Counted from the first letter of the stretch, positions 52,272 to 62,700 are shown. The stretch: DNA of 64,000 bases from Pseudomonas fildesensis (GCF_001050345.1 NZ_LFMW01000039.1:124001-188000); one strand, 5' to 3'. The notes: generated from the letters alone by a model not told the origin. Program-made: numbers and translations.

Positions 52272-54605
52272 TCACGGCCGCGCCCCCGAAACCGGCACCG
52301 GCACCGGCACCGCCCTGATCACCGCCCGCGGCCCCTGCTGCTGTTGCGCCCCCGGAATCGCCTTCTCCACCGAAGGCAACTGCGGCGCCTGCACATCCGG
52401 CATCGCCCAACTGCGCTCCGGCTGCAACCCACTCTGCGCCCGACGCATAAACTCATAGCGGTTCAACGTAATACTGCGCCCCGCCCCACTGTCCCGAATA
52501 ATGTAGGGCCGCAAAAACACCATCAAATTGGTCTTGCTCACACTGCGCTTTTCGTTGCGAAACAACGCGCCCAACCCCGGAATATCCGACAACCACGGCA
52601 CCGCGTCATTGCTCTGGCTGTAGCCGTCCTGCAACAACCCGCCCAGCACCATGATCTGCCCATCGTCCAACAAAATGCTGGTATCGATCGCCCGCTTGTT
52701 GGTCACCGTGCCCGCGTCCACCGACGCCCGCGAATCCACGCTGCTGACCTCCTGGTAGATATCCAGCTTCACCGTGCCGCCCTCGGAAATTTGCGGCCGA
52801 ACATTAAGCTTGAGCCCCACCTCTTCACGCTGCACCGTCTGGAACGGGTTGTTGCTGGTGCCGCCACCACCGGTCACATAACTGCCCGTGACAAACGGAA
52901 TGGTCTGCCCGACAAAAATGCTCGCCGCCTCGTTGTCCAGGGTCAGCAGGTTCGGCGTGGACAGCACGTTGGTGCCGCCCTTGCTCTTCAACGCGCGAGC
53001 CAGCACCTTGAGGTCGAGCACTTTGCCGATCCCCGGGATATCCACGGTGCCATCCACCAGGCCGATATTCAGGCCCTTGGGCAGCACATCGATGCTGGTC
53101 TTGCTGGTGGGCGTGGCATTCAGGCCGCTGCCGCCCAGGTTTACCCCACCAAAACCGCCCTTGCCGCCCAGGTTGCCCGCTTGCCACTGCACACCGAATT
53201 CACTGGCATCGTCTTCGCTGACCTCGACGATCAGGCTTTCGATCACCACTTGGGCGCGGCGCTGGTCGAGCATGTCGATCACTTCGCGCAGGTTGCGGTA
53301 CAACGGGTCCGGCGCGGAGATCAGCAAGGTGTTGGTGGTGGCGTCCGCCTGGATCGTCACACCGCCGGCGCTGAACGCGGTGCTTTGATCGTTGGGGGTG
53401 CTGCCGGTCGCTTGTTTGTCCTGGCCATACACCGGTTGCACACCGTTGCCGGTGGGCGTACCGCTGCTGTTCTGTGCAGCGCTGCCTTGAGTGTTCTGGC
53501 TGTTGCCCCCCATGGCACTGAGCTTGCCACGGGACTCGTCGTTGCCCCCGGACTCGCTCTCGCCGGTCAGCAGCCCGCGCAACGACTGGGCCAATTTGCC
53601 CGCCTGGGCGTTGCGCAAGTACACCACGTGCATATTGCTCGGGTTGCTCTGGGCGTTATCAAGCTTGTAGATCAGGTTACGCGCCAGCTCCGTACGCTCG
53701 GGGCTGCCGGAACGAATGATGATGGAGTTGGAGCGCGGGTCACCGACCACGTTGATTTTCTGGGTCTGGTCGGCGCCCTGGGTTTCCAGCAGCTCGGCGA
53801 CCATGGCGGCGATGTCCACGGCAATGCCGTTCTGCACTGTCACCACATCGGTGTCGATGGCGCTGGGGGTGTCGATGCCGTCGATGATCTGCGCCACCCG
53901 CGCGAGGTTTTCCGCGTAGTCGGTGATGACGATGCTGTTGTTGCCGGGGTAGGCATTGATCGGGTTATTCGGCGACACAATGGGGCGCAGTACCGGGATC
54001 AGGTTCACTGCGTTTTCGTATTGCAGGCGAAAGGTGCGGGTCTGCATGCCGCTGCTGCCGGCGCTGTAGATCGGCCCGCCGAGCAACTTGGCATCGGCCT
54101 CCGGCACCACCTGCGCCACCCCGCCCACGTCGACCACGCTGAAGCCCTGCATGCGCAGCGCCGCCAGCAGCATGTCGTAGGCCTGGTGCGCCGGCACCTG
54201 GCCTTCGCTGACCAGGGTGAGGTTGCCCTTTACCCGTGGGTCGACCAGGAACTGCTGGCCGGTGGCACGGGAGAGCGCGCGCACCACCGCCTGGATATCG
54301 GCGTCGACAAAATTCAGTTGCACCGGCTGGTCGCCCAGCGGGTTGCGCGCCTTGACGGCGGCCGGGGCATGGCCACGGGCGCTGTTGGTCACTGGGTGTT
54401 GTACGCGTGGCTTGGGCGCCAGCTCGCGTTGGCGGTCGAGCACGGTATCAGCACTACGCCGGGTGTCGGCGAGGGGCTGGCCGAGTTCGCTGTCCACCAG
54501 CAACGGCGGCGTGGGCGACTGGCTGGTGCTGCACGCGCTCAGCGCCAGCAACAGCAGCGGCGCGACCTTGTGAAAAGGCGCAGGGTTGGAGACTGACCAC
54601 TTCAT
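52272..54605 (-). CDS. gspD: T2SS secretin GspD with lipoprotein signal (HxcQ type)
   Basis: This is a 777-residue outer-membrane secretin. It begins with a lipoprotein signal peptide ('APLLLLALSAC', acylated Cys at residue 25). N-domains follow ('NFVDADIQAVVRALSRATGQ', 'TRTFRLQYENAVNLIPVLR'), then the long low-complexity linker ('NSSGTPTGNGVQPVYG'). The secretin core is 'VLSTPNLLTLDNEAASIFVG' and 'RSVSKTNLMVFLRPYIIRD'. A self-piloting lipid anchor is described for HxcQ, which fits the absence of a pilotin gene here. The stop is at 52272; the next gene, gspM, overlaps the start by 4 bp. Confidence 0.95.
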   Translation of the reverse strand: MKWSVSNPAPFHKVAPLLLLALSACSTSQSPTPPLLVDSELGQPLADTRRSADTVLDRQRELAPKPRVQHPVTNSARGHAPAAVKARNPLGDQPVQLNFVDADIQAVVRALSRATGQQFLVDPRVKGNLTLVSEGQVPAHQAYDMLLAALRMQGFSVVDVGGVAQVVPEADAKLLGGPIYSAGSSGMQTRTFRLQYENAVNLIPVLRPIVSPNNPINAYPGNNSIVITDYAENLARVAQIIDGIDTPSAIDTDVVTVQNGIAVDIAAMVAELLETQGADQTQKINVVGDPRSNSIIIRSGSPERTELARNLIYKLDNAQSNPSNMHVVYLRNAQAGKLAQSLRGLLTGESESGGNDESRGKLSAMGGNSQNTQGSAAQNSSGTPTGNGVQPVYGQDKQATGSTPNDQSTAFSAGGVTIQADATTNTLLISAPDPLYRNLREVIDMLDQRRAQVVIESLIVEVSEDDASEFGVQWQAGNLGGKGGFGGVNLGGSGLNATPTSKTSIDVLPKGLNIGLVDGTVDIPGIGKVLDLKVLARALKSKGGTNVLSTPNLLTLDNEAASIFVGQTIPFVTGSYVTGGGGTSNNPFQTVQREEVGLKLNVRPQISEGGTVKLDIYQEVSSVDSRASVDAGTVTNKRAIDTSILLDDGQIMVLGGLLQDGYSQSNDAVPWLSDIPGLGALFRNEKRSVSKTNLMVFLRPYIIRDSGAGRSITLNRYEFMRRAQSGLQPERSWAMPDVQAPQLPSVEKAIPGAQQQQGPRAVIRAVPVPVPVSGARP

Positions 54606-55114
54606 GAAGCTTCCTTAGCGCCAAGCGCCTGATCCATGCGAACGGTCCCGGACACAGTGCCGGCCGAGTTGTCTTCGGCATCCGCGCTACGCTGCAAGCG
54701 CGCCTCGGACACCTCCAGGGAAAACGCACGCGGGTTGCCCAGTAACCAGTCCACCACGGCATCGGCCGGGGCGTTGTCGAAGGTCAGGCGCCAGCCGCCA
54801 GGCTCCAGTGCCTGCACCTGATAGCGGCCTTGCAGACCGGCGCCATCCAGGGTTTGTCGCAGCGCGGCTTCGTCAGCGAGACGCGGTGCGGCGACCCCCT
54901 GTAACAGCCCTTGCAAGGCGTCGGCCTGGGCGCGCAACTTGGGTGTTTCAGCCTGCCAATACGCGATCTTCTTCAAGGGTGGCTGAATCAGCACCAGCCA
55001 GGTCAGCAGACTCGCCAGTACCAGGCCGGCGCCGGTCAACATGCGTTTTTCACGCAGGGCCAAGCCGCTCCAGAACACCTGGGCCTGGCCGCGCAAACGG
55101 CGCCATTTATTCAT
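54602..55114 (-). CDS. gspM: T2SS protein GspM (HxcZ type)
   Basis: This is a 170-residue inner-membrane protein. A cytoplasmic basic start ('NKWRRLRGQAQVFW') leads into one transmembrane helix ('MLTGAGLVLASLLTWLVLI', about residues 26-44). The periplasmic ferredoxin-like domain follows, with 'GRYQVQALEPGGWRLTFDNAPADAVVDWL'. GspM stabilises GspL. The ATG at 55114 is chosen; it overlaps gspL by 8 bp and gspD by 4 bp. Confidence 0.88.
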   Translation of the reverse strand: MNKWRRLRGQAQVFWSGLALREKRMLTGAGLVLASLLTWLVLIQPPLKKIAYWQAETPKLRAQADALQGLLQGVAAPRLADEAALRQTLDGAGLQGRYQVQALEPGGWRLTFDNAPADAVVDWLLGNPRAFSLEVSEARLQRSADAEDNSAGTVSGTVRMDQALGAKEAS

Positions 55115-56189
55115 CGCCGGCTCCCGGTTTTTCTGTTGTCTCCACCGGGCCGAGGGTCCAGCCGTGGTCATCACGGGTCGCGGCAAAACCGGCCTGGGCC
55201 AGGGCGGCCTGCCAATCGCCAGCCACCGCCGGGCTGCGGCTGTCGGCCAGCAACCCGACGCGCAAGCGCCCCTGTTCGAAGGTCAGGCTGTCGACACTGC
55301 CGACCATGAACGGCAGGGTGCTGCCGGCGGTTCGCAGCAGGCCGGTGAAGCGCTGGCCAGGGTCGGCGCCAGCGCCGTTTTGCCGCGCAGCCAACTGTTG
55401 ACGGGCCTGCTGCAAGGGGTTGAGCACCACCGGCAATTCGGGAAAGGCCTGGCGCACCTGCTGGCTCATCCCGGCCTTTAGCCGTTGGCCTTCGTCCACC
55501 TGGCGGGCGGCGTAGAGGTTCAGGCCGAGGGTCCAGACAGCGGTGGCCAAGGCAACACAGGCCAGCGCCCTGCCCCATCCCTCGGTCGTGGGTGGGTTGA
55601 GGCGGCCATGCAAACCCCAGGCGGGCACAGCACCACTCCAGCGCAGCGCGTCATCCACCAGCGGGACCGCCAGCCCTTCGTCCAACGCCTGCTGCCCCAG
55701 CGGATGCACAGCCGCTTGTTGCAGGCTCTGTCGCGTGAGCAAAAACCCTTCGTCCAGCGCCGCAGCGCCAACCGGCAAGGCATACGGCGCCGGGTAGACG
55801 CCGCGCACCTTCAGTTGCACCTGCGCCAACACGTGGCTCAGTTGCGCGAGCCCGGCCTTGGGCACCCAGGCCACCTGCACATGCCCATCGTTTTCACGCG
55901 GGCCATGGGCGACCTGCATCTGGTCCACCGGGCCCAGGATCAGCGCCTGCGCCGCGCAGGCCACAGCCGCAGCAGTTTTCGCAGGCGCTAACGGCGGCAG
56001 CTCCAGGCTGGTCAGCAGGCTGTCTCGGGGATGCAGAAAGCAGTCCACGGCCTGGCGATTTTTACCCAATTGGGCCAGGCGCTCATGGCCTTCGCCGACC
56101 ACCACGCCACGGTCCAGCCAGGCAAATTTCACCCGGCTTTCAGCGGTCAGTTGATCGAGTGGCGGCAAGCTTATGCGCAAGCGTTTCAT
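55107..56189 (-). CDS. gspL: T2SS protein GspL (HxcY type)
   Basis: This 360-residue protein has an actin-like cytoplasmic N-terminal half that binds GspE ('WLDRGVVVGEGHERLAQLGKN'). A transmembrane helix lies near residue 240 ('ALACVALATAVWTLGLNLYAA'), followed by a periplasmic domain ending 'TLGPVETTEKPGAGDE'. The ATG at 56189 is chosen because it overlaps the gspK stop by 4 bp and the extra residues of the longer frame do not fit. Confidence 0.9.
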   Translation of the reverse strand: MKRLRISLPPLDQLTAESRVKFAWLDRGVVVGEGHERLAQLGKNRQAVDCFLHPRDSLLTSLELPPLAPAKTAAAVACAAQALILGPVDQMQVAHGPRENDGHVQVAWVPKAGLAQLSHVLAQVQLKVRGVYPAPYALPVGAAALDEGFLLTRQSLQQAAVHPLGQQALDEGLAVPLVDDALRWSGAVPAWGLHGRLNPPTTEGWGRALACVALATAVWTLGLNLYAARQVDEGQRLKAGMSQQVRQAFPELPVVLNPLQQARQQLAARQNGAGADPGQRFTGLLRTAGSTLPFMVGSVDSLTFEQGRLRVGLLADSRSPAVAGDWQAALAQAGFAATRDDHGWTLGPVETTEKPGAGDE

Positions 56190-57076
56190 ACGCCCACCCG
56201 TGACCAGATCACCTGGGGCTGACGGTCTTCGGGGCGATGCAACAGCGCGTCGATCGTCACCCGGCGTTGCTCGCGGCGGGCCTGGCCGTGCACACGAAAC
56301 CACTCGCTGGTGATACCCACTTGCACCGTATCCACGGCCAGTTGAGGCATACGCAGACGGTTGACGAAATCGCCCCGGTTGATAAACCAGTGCCCGCTGT
56401 CGCGCTCGGCCACCAGCGCCTGGGCCTGGGACAGGCTGAGCTGCGGCACCACGGCGCTGAGCACTTCGGCGCTGGCGGTGTTGCCGTTGACCCAGGTCGT
56501 GCGGGGCAGCACGCTGAGGTAAGTTTGCATGCGCCGCAGCAGCACCGGGTCAAGCCCTTCGATACCACTCAAGTCATCCAGGCTGCGCAGCATCGGGTAG
56601 TGGGCGGGCAGTCGATCGTTGCCGGCGCGCTGATCATAGGAGGCGATAACACGCCGGCTGATACGTCGGCTCACGGCCGGATCAACGCCAATCAGCCGGC
56701 ACAGGCGCTCGAAGCTCTGCAACTGCTCGGCATCCGGCTGCTGGCGGTTGACCAGATTGCGCAGGTTGAATTTGCCCTGCTCGTCGTCAATGCGCCCCAC
56801 AAATACACCGCCCTGGGCGCGGGCCCAGGGTTGATCGAGGCGGGTCAGCACGTCCTTCTGGCGCGCGTCCCAGAGCATCTGGCGGCTATATTCAAGGCCA
56901 CCCTGCAACAACCACTCGCCCTGGATGCGCGACTGCTCGGCTTCCAGGCTGCGGGTGAAGACGGTCTGGCGCGTCAGCATGGCGCCTGCGATCACCGCCA
57001 CCACGGCGGCGATCAGCAAGGCGCTGATGATCGCCATGCCGCGCTGCTTCGCCGCTGCGGGCGAATACCGTTTCAT
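56186..57076 (-). CDS. gspK: T2SS minor pseudopilin GspK (HxcX type)
   Basis: This is a 296-residue protein with a class III leader (cleavage after 'AAAKQRG'). The hydrophobic helix is 'MAIISALLIAAVVAVIAGAML'. The helical insertion domain typical of GspK follows, with 'LNPVLLRRM'-like helices and 'YLSVLPRTTWVNGNTASAEV'. GspK caps the pseudopilus tip. It lies between gspG and gspL, 8 bp from gspG. Confidence 0.92.
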   Translation of the reverse strand: MKRYSPAAAKQRGMAIISALLIAAVVAVIAGAMLTRQTVFTRSLEAEQSRIQGEWLLQGGLEYSRQMLWDARQKDVLTRLDQPWARAQGGVFVGRIDDEQGKFNLRNLVNRQQPDAEQLQSFERLCRLIGVDPAVSRRISRRVIASYDQRAGNDRLPAHYPMLRSLDDLSGIEGLDPVLLRRMQTYLSVLPRTTWVNGNTASAEVLSAVVPQLSLSQAQALVAERDSGHWFINRGDFVNRLRMPQLAVDTVQVGITSEWFRVHGQARREQRRVTIDALLHRPEDRQPQVIWSRVGV

Positions 57077-57084
57077 CAGGCGCC

Positions 57085-57534
57085 TTACAACTGCCAGGAG
57101 CCGATATCGGCATTTACGCCGTCGCCATCCGGTTGGCCGTCGGCCCCCAGGGAAAACACATCGACCTCACCGTTGGCGCCTGGGTTGAGGTAGTGGTAAG
57201 GGTGGCCCCATGGGTCGTTGGGCAGGCGGTCGAGGTAAGCGCGCCAGTTGCTGTTCTTCGCATCTGCCGGGCGCTCCACCAGTACTTTCAAGCCCTGGTT
57301 GAGGCTGGGGTAAGTGCCGTGGTCGAGGCGATAGAGTTTCAGCGCCTGCATCAAGCCGCCGATGTCCTGTTTCGCCGCCGTGGCCCGTGCCTGGTCCGGG
57401 CGATCCAGCACCTTGGGCACCACCATCGCCGCGAGTATTCCGAGAATGACCACCACCACCATGATCTCGATCAGGGTGAAGCCACGCTGGCCGCGAGGGC
57501 CTGGCAGTGGGGACGTTAGGCGTGCGATATCCAT
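57085..57534 (-). CDS. gspG: T2SS major pseudopilin GspG (HxcT type)
   Basis: This is a 149-residue pseudopilin. The prepilin cleavage site 'RGQRG|FTLIEIMVVVVILGI' has Glu at +5. The C-terminal part has 'KQDIGGLMQALKLYRLDHGTYPS' and 'NDPWGHPYHYLNPGANGEVDVFS', the calcium-binding loop pattern of GspG. The ATG at 57534 follows AAGGAATG. It is divergent from gspI across 148 bp, which must hold both promoters. Confidence 0.95.
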   Translation of the reverse strand: MDIARLTSPLPGPRGQRGFTLIEIMVVVVILGILAAMVVPKVLDRPDQARATAAKQDIGGLMQALKLYRLDHGTYPSLNQGLKVLVERPADAKNSNWRAYLDRLPNDPWGHPYHYLNPGANGEVDVFSLGADGQPDGDGVNADIGSWQL

Positions 57535-57682
57535 CTCGACATTCCTTGGCTTGGGTGTATTTCGTGGCGCAGTGTTGCAAGAACACATGTCAGTCGTATT
57601 GAAAATCCTCGGGAGGTTCGGTCGCCAATCGGTCAACTCACGGCGCTAGTCTGCGGGCCTGTTTCCGGGTTTTGAGAACGCC

Positions 57683-58048
57683 ATGTGCGGTCGTCGCAAC
57701 GAGCAAGGTTTCACCCTGATTGAAGTGTTGGTGGCGCTGGCGATCATCGCGGTGGCCATGGCGGCAGCCATTCGTGTGGCCGGGTTGATGACCCAGGGCA
57801 ACGGGCTGTTGCGCGACAAGTCCATGGCGTTGCTGGCGGCGCAAAGTCGGCTGGCGGAGTTGCGACTGGAGGGGCGTTTCAGCAACGGCACAAAGACGTT
57901 CAACTGTGATCAAGGCCGCTTGAAACTGCGTTGCGAGCAGACGCTCACGGGCGATGGCCGCCTGTTCCAGGTCAACGTGCAGGTGCTGGACGCCAGCCGC
58001 GAGGCGCCGCCCCTGGCTCGCCTGCAGACGCAGGTCAGGGTCGAGTGA
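57683..58048 (+). CDS. gspI: T2SS minor pseudopilin GspI (HxcV type)
   Basis: This is a 121-residue pseudopilin with leader 'NEQG|FTLIEVLVALAIIAVA'. The C-terminal domain includes 'LLAAQSRLAELRLEGRF' and 'DGRLFQVNVQVLDASREAPPLARL'. It faces away from gspG and its last codons overlap the tail of the convergent gspC by 14 bp. Confidence 0.92.
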   Translation: MCGRRNEQGFTLIEVLVALAIIAVAMAAAIRVAGLMTQGNGLLRDKSMALLAAQSRLAELRLEGRFSNGTKTFNCDQGRLKLRCEQTLTGDGRLFQVNVQVLDASREAPPLARLQTQVRVE

Positions 58049-58466
58049 GCAGCGGCAAGGCGGGCCCATCCGGCAACTTGTCGAGCTTGACGCGCAGCTT
58101 CTCGCCGCCGCGCTCGACCTCCACGCCGTCGCCTTCGATGGCCGTCAACCGTACACCCGGGCTGAGGCGTTCACCCAACAAAAAACTGCGCGGCGGGCCG
58201 TCGTTGAGGCTGAGAATCGCCACTGCACCGCGTGCGCCGGCGAGTACCCCGGTCACTTTGACCTGCAATGCCATCGGCGCATTGGCAAACCATTGCAACG
58301 CCGGGTTATCGCTACGCGCCGCCAAGGCCTGGGACGTGACTGAGGGCGTATGGGATTCGGCGGAGGTGAGCAGCAGCGGCGTCCATATTGCAACACCGGC
58401 CAAAGCCGCCAGCAATGCCAGGGCCTGCACGCCATGGGCGGGTGAAAAACCAAGGGGGAATGCCAT
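58035..58466 (-). CDS. gspC: T2SS protein GspC (HxcP type)
   Basis: This is a 143-residue short GspC. It has a cytoplasmic start, a transmembrane helix ('GVQALALLAALAGVAIWTPLL') and a homology region domain ('MALQVKVTGVLAGARGAVAILSLNDGPPRSF'). It lacks the C-terminal PDZ found in Xcp-type GspC. AGGAGG lies upstream of the ATG at 58466. It is on the strand opposite to gspI and gspH, between them, so it has its own promoter in the gap before gspH. Confidence 0.88.
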   Translation of the reverse strand: MAFPLGFSPAHGVQALALLAALAGVAIWTPLLLTSAESHTPSVTSQALAARSDNPALQWFANAPMALQVKVTGVLAGARGAVAILSLNDGPPRSFLLGERLSPGVRLTAIEGDGVEVERGGEKLRVKLDKLPDGPALPLLTRP

Positions 58467-58559
58467 GGGGAGAACCTCCTGTTTGTCCGTGGCACTAGCG
58501 TACAGGGCAATTCGCACGTTTTTATTTCACAAGCTCTCCAGTTCTCCAGGGGTCATCCG

Positions 58560-59012
58560 ATGAAACAGCAAGGCTTCACCCTGATCGAGTTGATGGTGGT
58601 GCTGGTGATCATCGGTATCGCCAGCGCCGCCATCAGCCTGACGATCAAGCCCGACCCGCTGCACCTGCTGCGCAAGGACGCCGAGCGCCTGAGCCAAGTG
58701 CTGCAAGTGGCCCAGGCCGAAGCCCGCGCCGATGGCCGCGCCATCACCTGGCGCGCCGACGCCAAGGGCTTTCGCTTCAACCGCCGCAGCGATGACGGCC
58801 TGGGCGTGGAGTCGTTCCAGGGCGATTCCCAACTGCGCCCGCGCCCGTGGGAGAGCACGCCGATGCAAGTCAACATCGAACCCAGACAAACCCTGGTACT
58901 CGACGCCGAATGGATCAACCCCCCGCTGCGGATGGTGCTGTCCGACGGGCAGCACAGCCTCAGCCTGCAACGCGATGCCGCAGGCAGGATGCGCGTGGTG
59001 AGCCAGCCATGA
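58560..59012 (+). CDS. gspH: T2SS minor pseudopilin GspH (HxcU type)
   Basis: This is a 150-residue pseudopilin with leader 'MKQQG|FTLIELMVVLVIIGI'. 'DAERLSQVLQVAQAEARADGRAITWRA' and 'FRFNRRSDDGLGVESF' are typical of GspH. It overlaps gspJ by 4 bp, so the pair is translationally coupled. Confidence 0.92.
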   Translation: MKQQGFTLIELMVVLVIIGIASAAISLTIKPDPLHLLRKDAERLSQVLQVAQAEARADGRAITWRADAKGFRFNRRSDDGLGVESFQGDSQLRPRPWESTPMQVNIEPRQTLVLDAEWINPPLRMVLSDGQHSLSLQRDAAGRMRVVSQP

Positions 59013-59632
59013 ACAACGCCCAGCAAGGCTTCACCCTGATCGAAGTGATGGTGGCGATCATGCTGATGGCGGTGGTCAGCCTCATCGCCTGGCGTGGCCT
59101 CGACAGCGTTACCCGTGCCGATCAGCACTTACAGGCCAGCACCGAACAGACCGAAGTGTTGTTGCGGGCGCTGAACCAACTGCAGCGCGATATCAGCTTG
59201 CGTGCCAGCGTCGAGTTGGCCGTACCGGCTACGACTGAAGACGCCATAACCAAAACCGATAAGCTCGCGGCCGTGACGGTGCGCAGTTCCGACAGCAAAG
59301 GTTTTCGGCTGGACGTGATCCGCAGCGCGCCGGTCGCGGGAGACGGTTTACAACGGGTGCGCTGGTGGCTCAAGGGCGACAACCTGTACCGCGCGGCGGC
59401 GCCTGCACGGGATCGCTTCCCATTGCCGGCAGCGAAGGACGCGGTGGTGGTGCTGACCGGGGTCAGTGATCTACAGGTGCGGGTCTGGGAGGCTGATAAG
59501 GGCTGGCGGCAGTTGAGCGGGAATCGGCGGGAAGATCCGCTGGGGATGGAGATCAGCATGGAGCGGCAGACGGCGCAGGGCGTGGAACGGTATCGGCAGG
59601 TGTTGGGGCCTTTCAGGAGCCAGCTTGACTGA
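59009..59632 (+). CDS. gspJ: T2SS minor pseudopilin GspJ (HxcW type)
   Basis: This is a 207-residue pseudopilin with leader 'MNNAQQG|FTLIEVMVAIMLM'. The body has 'ALNQLQRDISLRASVELAVPA', followed by 'RVRWWLKGDNLYRAAAPARD', the usual GspJ order. The ATG at 59009 overlaps gspH by 4 bp. It is the last T2SS gene before the Rhs gene, with a 158-bp gap. Confidence 0.92.
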   Translation: MNNAQQGFTLIEVMVAIMLMAVVSLIAWRGLDSVTRADQHLQASTEQTEVLLRALNQLQRDISLRASVELAVPATTEDAITKTDKLAAVTVRSSDSKGFRLDVIRSAPVAGDGLQRVRWWLKGDNLYRAAAPARDRFPLPAAKDAVVVLTGVSDLQVRVWEADKGWRQLSGNRREDPLGMEISMERQTAQGVERYRQVLGPFRSQLD

Positions 59633-59790
59633 CTCGCGGCCTCGTCTCTTTCGCGATTGGAAGCGCCTTCTCTCTCTTTGCTGATGGTCTGCTTTGGGAA
59701 AACTCTTACGAAAACCTCGGAAAACACCACCTGAGCAAGGCAGCAACCGCGTGATTTGATCCGGGTCTTTTCGGACAGGGATCGTTGCGC

Positions 59791-62700
59791 ATGACAGACA
59801 CGCTGTGGGCCGCCCGCGAGGGTGATGCGCTTCTGCACAGTTTAATGCTGGCGGATGTATTGGGCGGTGTATTGGAGATTGCGGCCAGCGTGGCGGTGAC
59901 TGCATTGGCGACTGCAGCGGTGGTTGCAGCGACAGGTATCACCGTGGCTACCGGTGGCCTCGGCTGTTTTGTACTGGGCGCCGTCGTCGGTGTGGTAGTC
60001 GGCATCGGCATGAGCAAGACCGGTGCGGATAAAGGCCTCTCACGATTATGTGAGTCTTTTGCCGATGCGCTGTTCCCGCCTGTCATCGATGCATTTATCC
60101 GCAGCGGTTCGCCCGACGTATTTATCAACGGCAAACCGGCTGCGCGCGCGGCCGGCAAAATTGCGGCTGTCGTCGAGGCGCCTGGTGATGCACCTGCTTA
60201 TCTGGATATCGCAGAAGGTTTCTTCTCTCAGCTATGGCGCCCTGCGGTGGCTACCCCGGTGGCGGGCGCCGTGCCTAGTCCTGCCGATAAAGTCGACTGC
60301 AATAAACACCCGCCGATGCCGGAACAATACGTGGCCGAAGGCTCGAGCAAGGTGTTCATTAACGGTCAGCCCGCCGCACGCAGCGGGGACCGCAGTACGT
60401 GCGAGGCCAAGGTCGGGGCGGTCAAGGGGCTGATTTCGTCGAATGTGATCATCGGCGGAGCGCCCCTGGTGGTTCGCGAGATTCGCAGCGGCAAGACGCC
60501 CGGTGTGGGGCTGGCGGTGACGGCGCTGCTGACGTTGCGCGGTGGCGGCTCGAAATTTTTCAGCAAGCTGCCCTGTATGGCCGTGGGCGGGCTGGTGTCT
60601 TGGGGCACCAGTCAGGTGACCAACGCCATGACCTCGGCGGTCGTGGGTTCGCCCAACCCGGTGCACAGCGCCACGGGGGCGAAAATTTTGGACGGCGAGG
60701 ATGACCTGGACTTCGCCCTGCCCGGTCTGCTGCCTATCGAATGGCAACGCTATCACAGCAGCCGTGATGAACGTCGGGACGGCTTTTTTGGTGCCAGTTG
60801 GAGTGTGATCTACGAGGTCTTCGTCGAAGTTGATGTACATCCCGAGGGCGGCGAAAGACTGATCTACACCGACGAGCAGGCCCGGCAGATCGATATGGGC
60901 TCCATCACCCTGGGTGGCGCGGTGTTCAGCGCGGGCGAAGGCTTGAGCGTACGGCGCGATACCAACGGCCAGTTGCTGATTGAAAGCGTCGACGGGCTCT
61001 ATCGGCTATTCGAACCAACGCCGGGTAACCCGTCGCACCTGCGCTTGAGCCAATTGGGGGATCGCAACGACAACCGCATCCTCCTCGACTATGACGCCCA
61101 AGGCCGCCTGGGCCAATTACACGATCCCTTCAACGATGTACGAGTGGAACTGGGCTACAGCCAGCAATGGCCTGGCCGGGTCGCTCATATTGATCGCCTG
61201 TTCGCCGATCACAGCCGAGAAACCCTCGTCAGCTATGCCTATGACACGCGCGGCGACCTCGCAGAAGTGCGGGATACCACCGGGCATTTACAGCGCCGCT
61301 TTGCCTACGACAGCGGCCAGCGCATGGTCGAGCACCAACTGCCCACCGGCCTGCGTTGTTACTACGAGTGGGCGTGCGTGGAGGACACCGAGTGGCGCGT
61401 GGTGCGGCACTGGACCGATGAGGGCGATCATTACCAATTTGACTATGACCTGCTGGCCGGGATCACGCAGATTACCGATGGCTTGCAACGGGTCAGCACA
61501 CGCCGCTGGAACCCGCAGTACCAAATCACCGAATACACCGACAACCTCGGCCAAACCTGGCAATTCGAATGGAATGACGAGCGCCAGTTACTCAGCGCCA
61601 CCGATCCCCAAGCCGGTCAGTGGCGGTTCAGCTACGACGAGTCCGGCAACCTGTGCGATACGCAAGATCCGTTGGGCCGCATCGAGTCCACGTTGTGGCT
61701 GGAACATTGGTCACTGCCGTTGGTGGAGACCGATGCAGCGGGCCAAGCGTGGCAATACCGGTACGACCAGCGCGGCAATTGCGTCAGAGAGACCGACCCC
61801 TTGGGGCACGTCACGCGCTACCGCCATGACGCGTTTGGGCAGGTGGTGGAAATCACCGATGCCACCGGCAAGAGCAAAACCTTGCGTTGGAATGAATTCG
61901 GCCAGGTGACACACCACGCCGATTGCTCCGGCTACCCGACCGATTTCAAGTATGACCGGCGCGGGCACCTACGCGCTGTCATCGACGCCTTTGGTGAACA
62001 TGTTCGGTATACGCACGACCCCCAAGGGCGCCTGCTGCACGTCGAAATGCCCGAAGACCGCACGGAACGCTACGTACGTGATACCTGTGGGCAACTGGTT
62101 GCCTTCACTGATGCCGCCGGCAGCACCACGCGCTACCAATACGGTCGTCGTGGGCAGATACGCCAACGCATTGATGCCCATGGCCGCCAGATCGAGTTCC
62201 GCTACGACGCCTATGGCCGCTTGCAAACCCTGGCCAATGAAAATGGCGAGCGCTACCGTTTTACCTGGGACGCCGCCGACCGGCTGCGCGAACAGCAAGA
62301 CCTGGACGGCAGCGCCCGGCGCTACACCTATGACCCGCTGGATAACGTATCCGCAGTTGAATACGCCCCATCACCCGCTGACGAGGGGCCGACGCCAGCA
62401 ACCTCCATCATCCATCGACTGGAACGGGATGCAGCGGGCCGACTGCGGGTTAAAACCACGGATGACGGCCGTACCGAATACACCTATGACCTCCACGACC
62501 AACTGACCGCCACCACCTTCACTGGCAACGACGGTCACACTCAGGCATTGGCTTTTGCCTACGACCCACTCGGCCAACTGCTCACCGAACAAAGCGCCGT
62601 CGGCAGCCTGAACCACCACTATGACGAACTCGGCAACCTGACTCAGTCCGAACTACCCGACGGCAGCTGGCTCAATCGCCTGTACTACGGCAGCGGCCAC

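Noticed and set aside
51796..52410. 204-codon minus-strand frame spanning the gap between gspE and gspD
   Set aside because: It reads through two dispersed palindromic elements and then antisense of the gspD end; composition is Gly/Ala/Ser/Arg low-complexity and there is no SD or known fold.
52344..54596. 750-codon plus-strand frame opposite gspD
   Set aside because: It is the exact antisense of a fully recognisable secretin; the composition is His/Arg-rich and no motif is seen.
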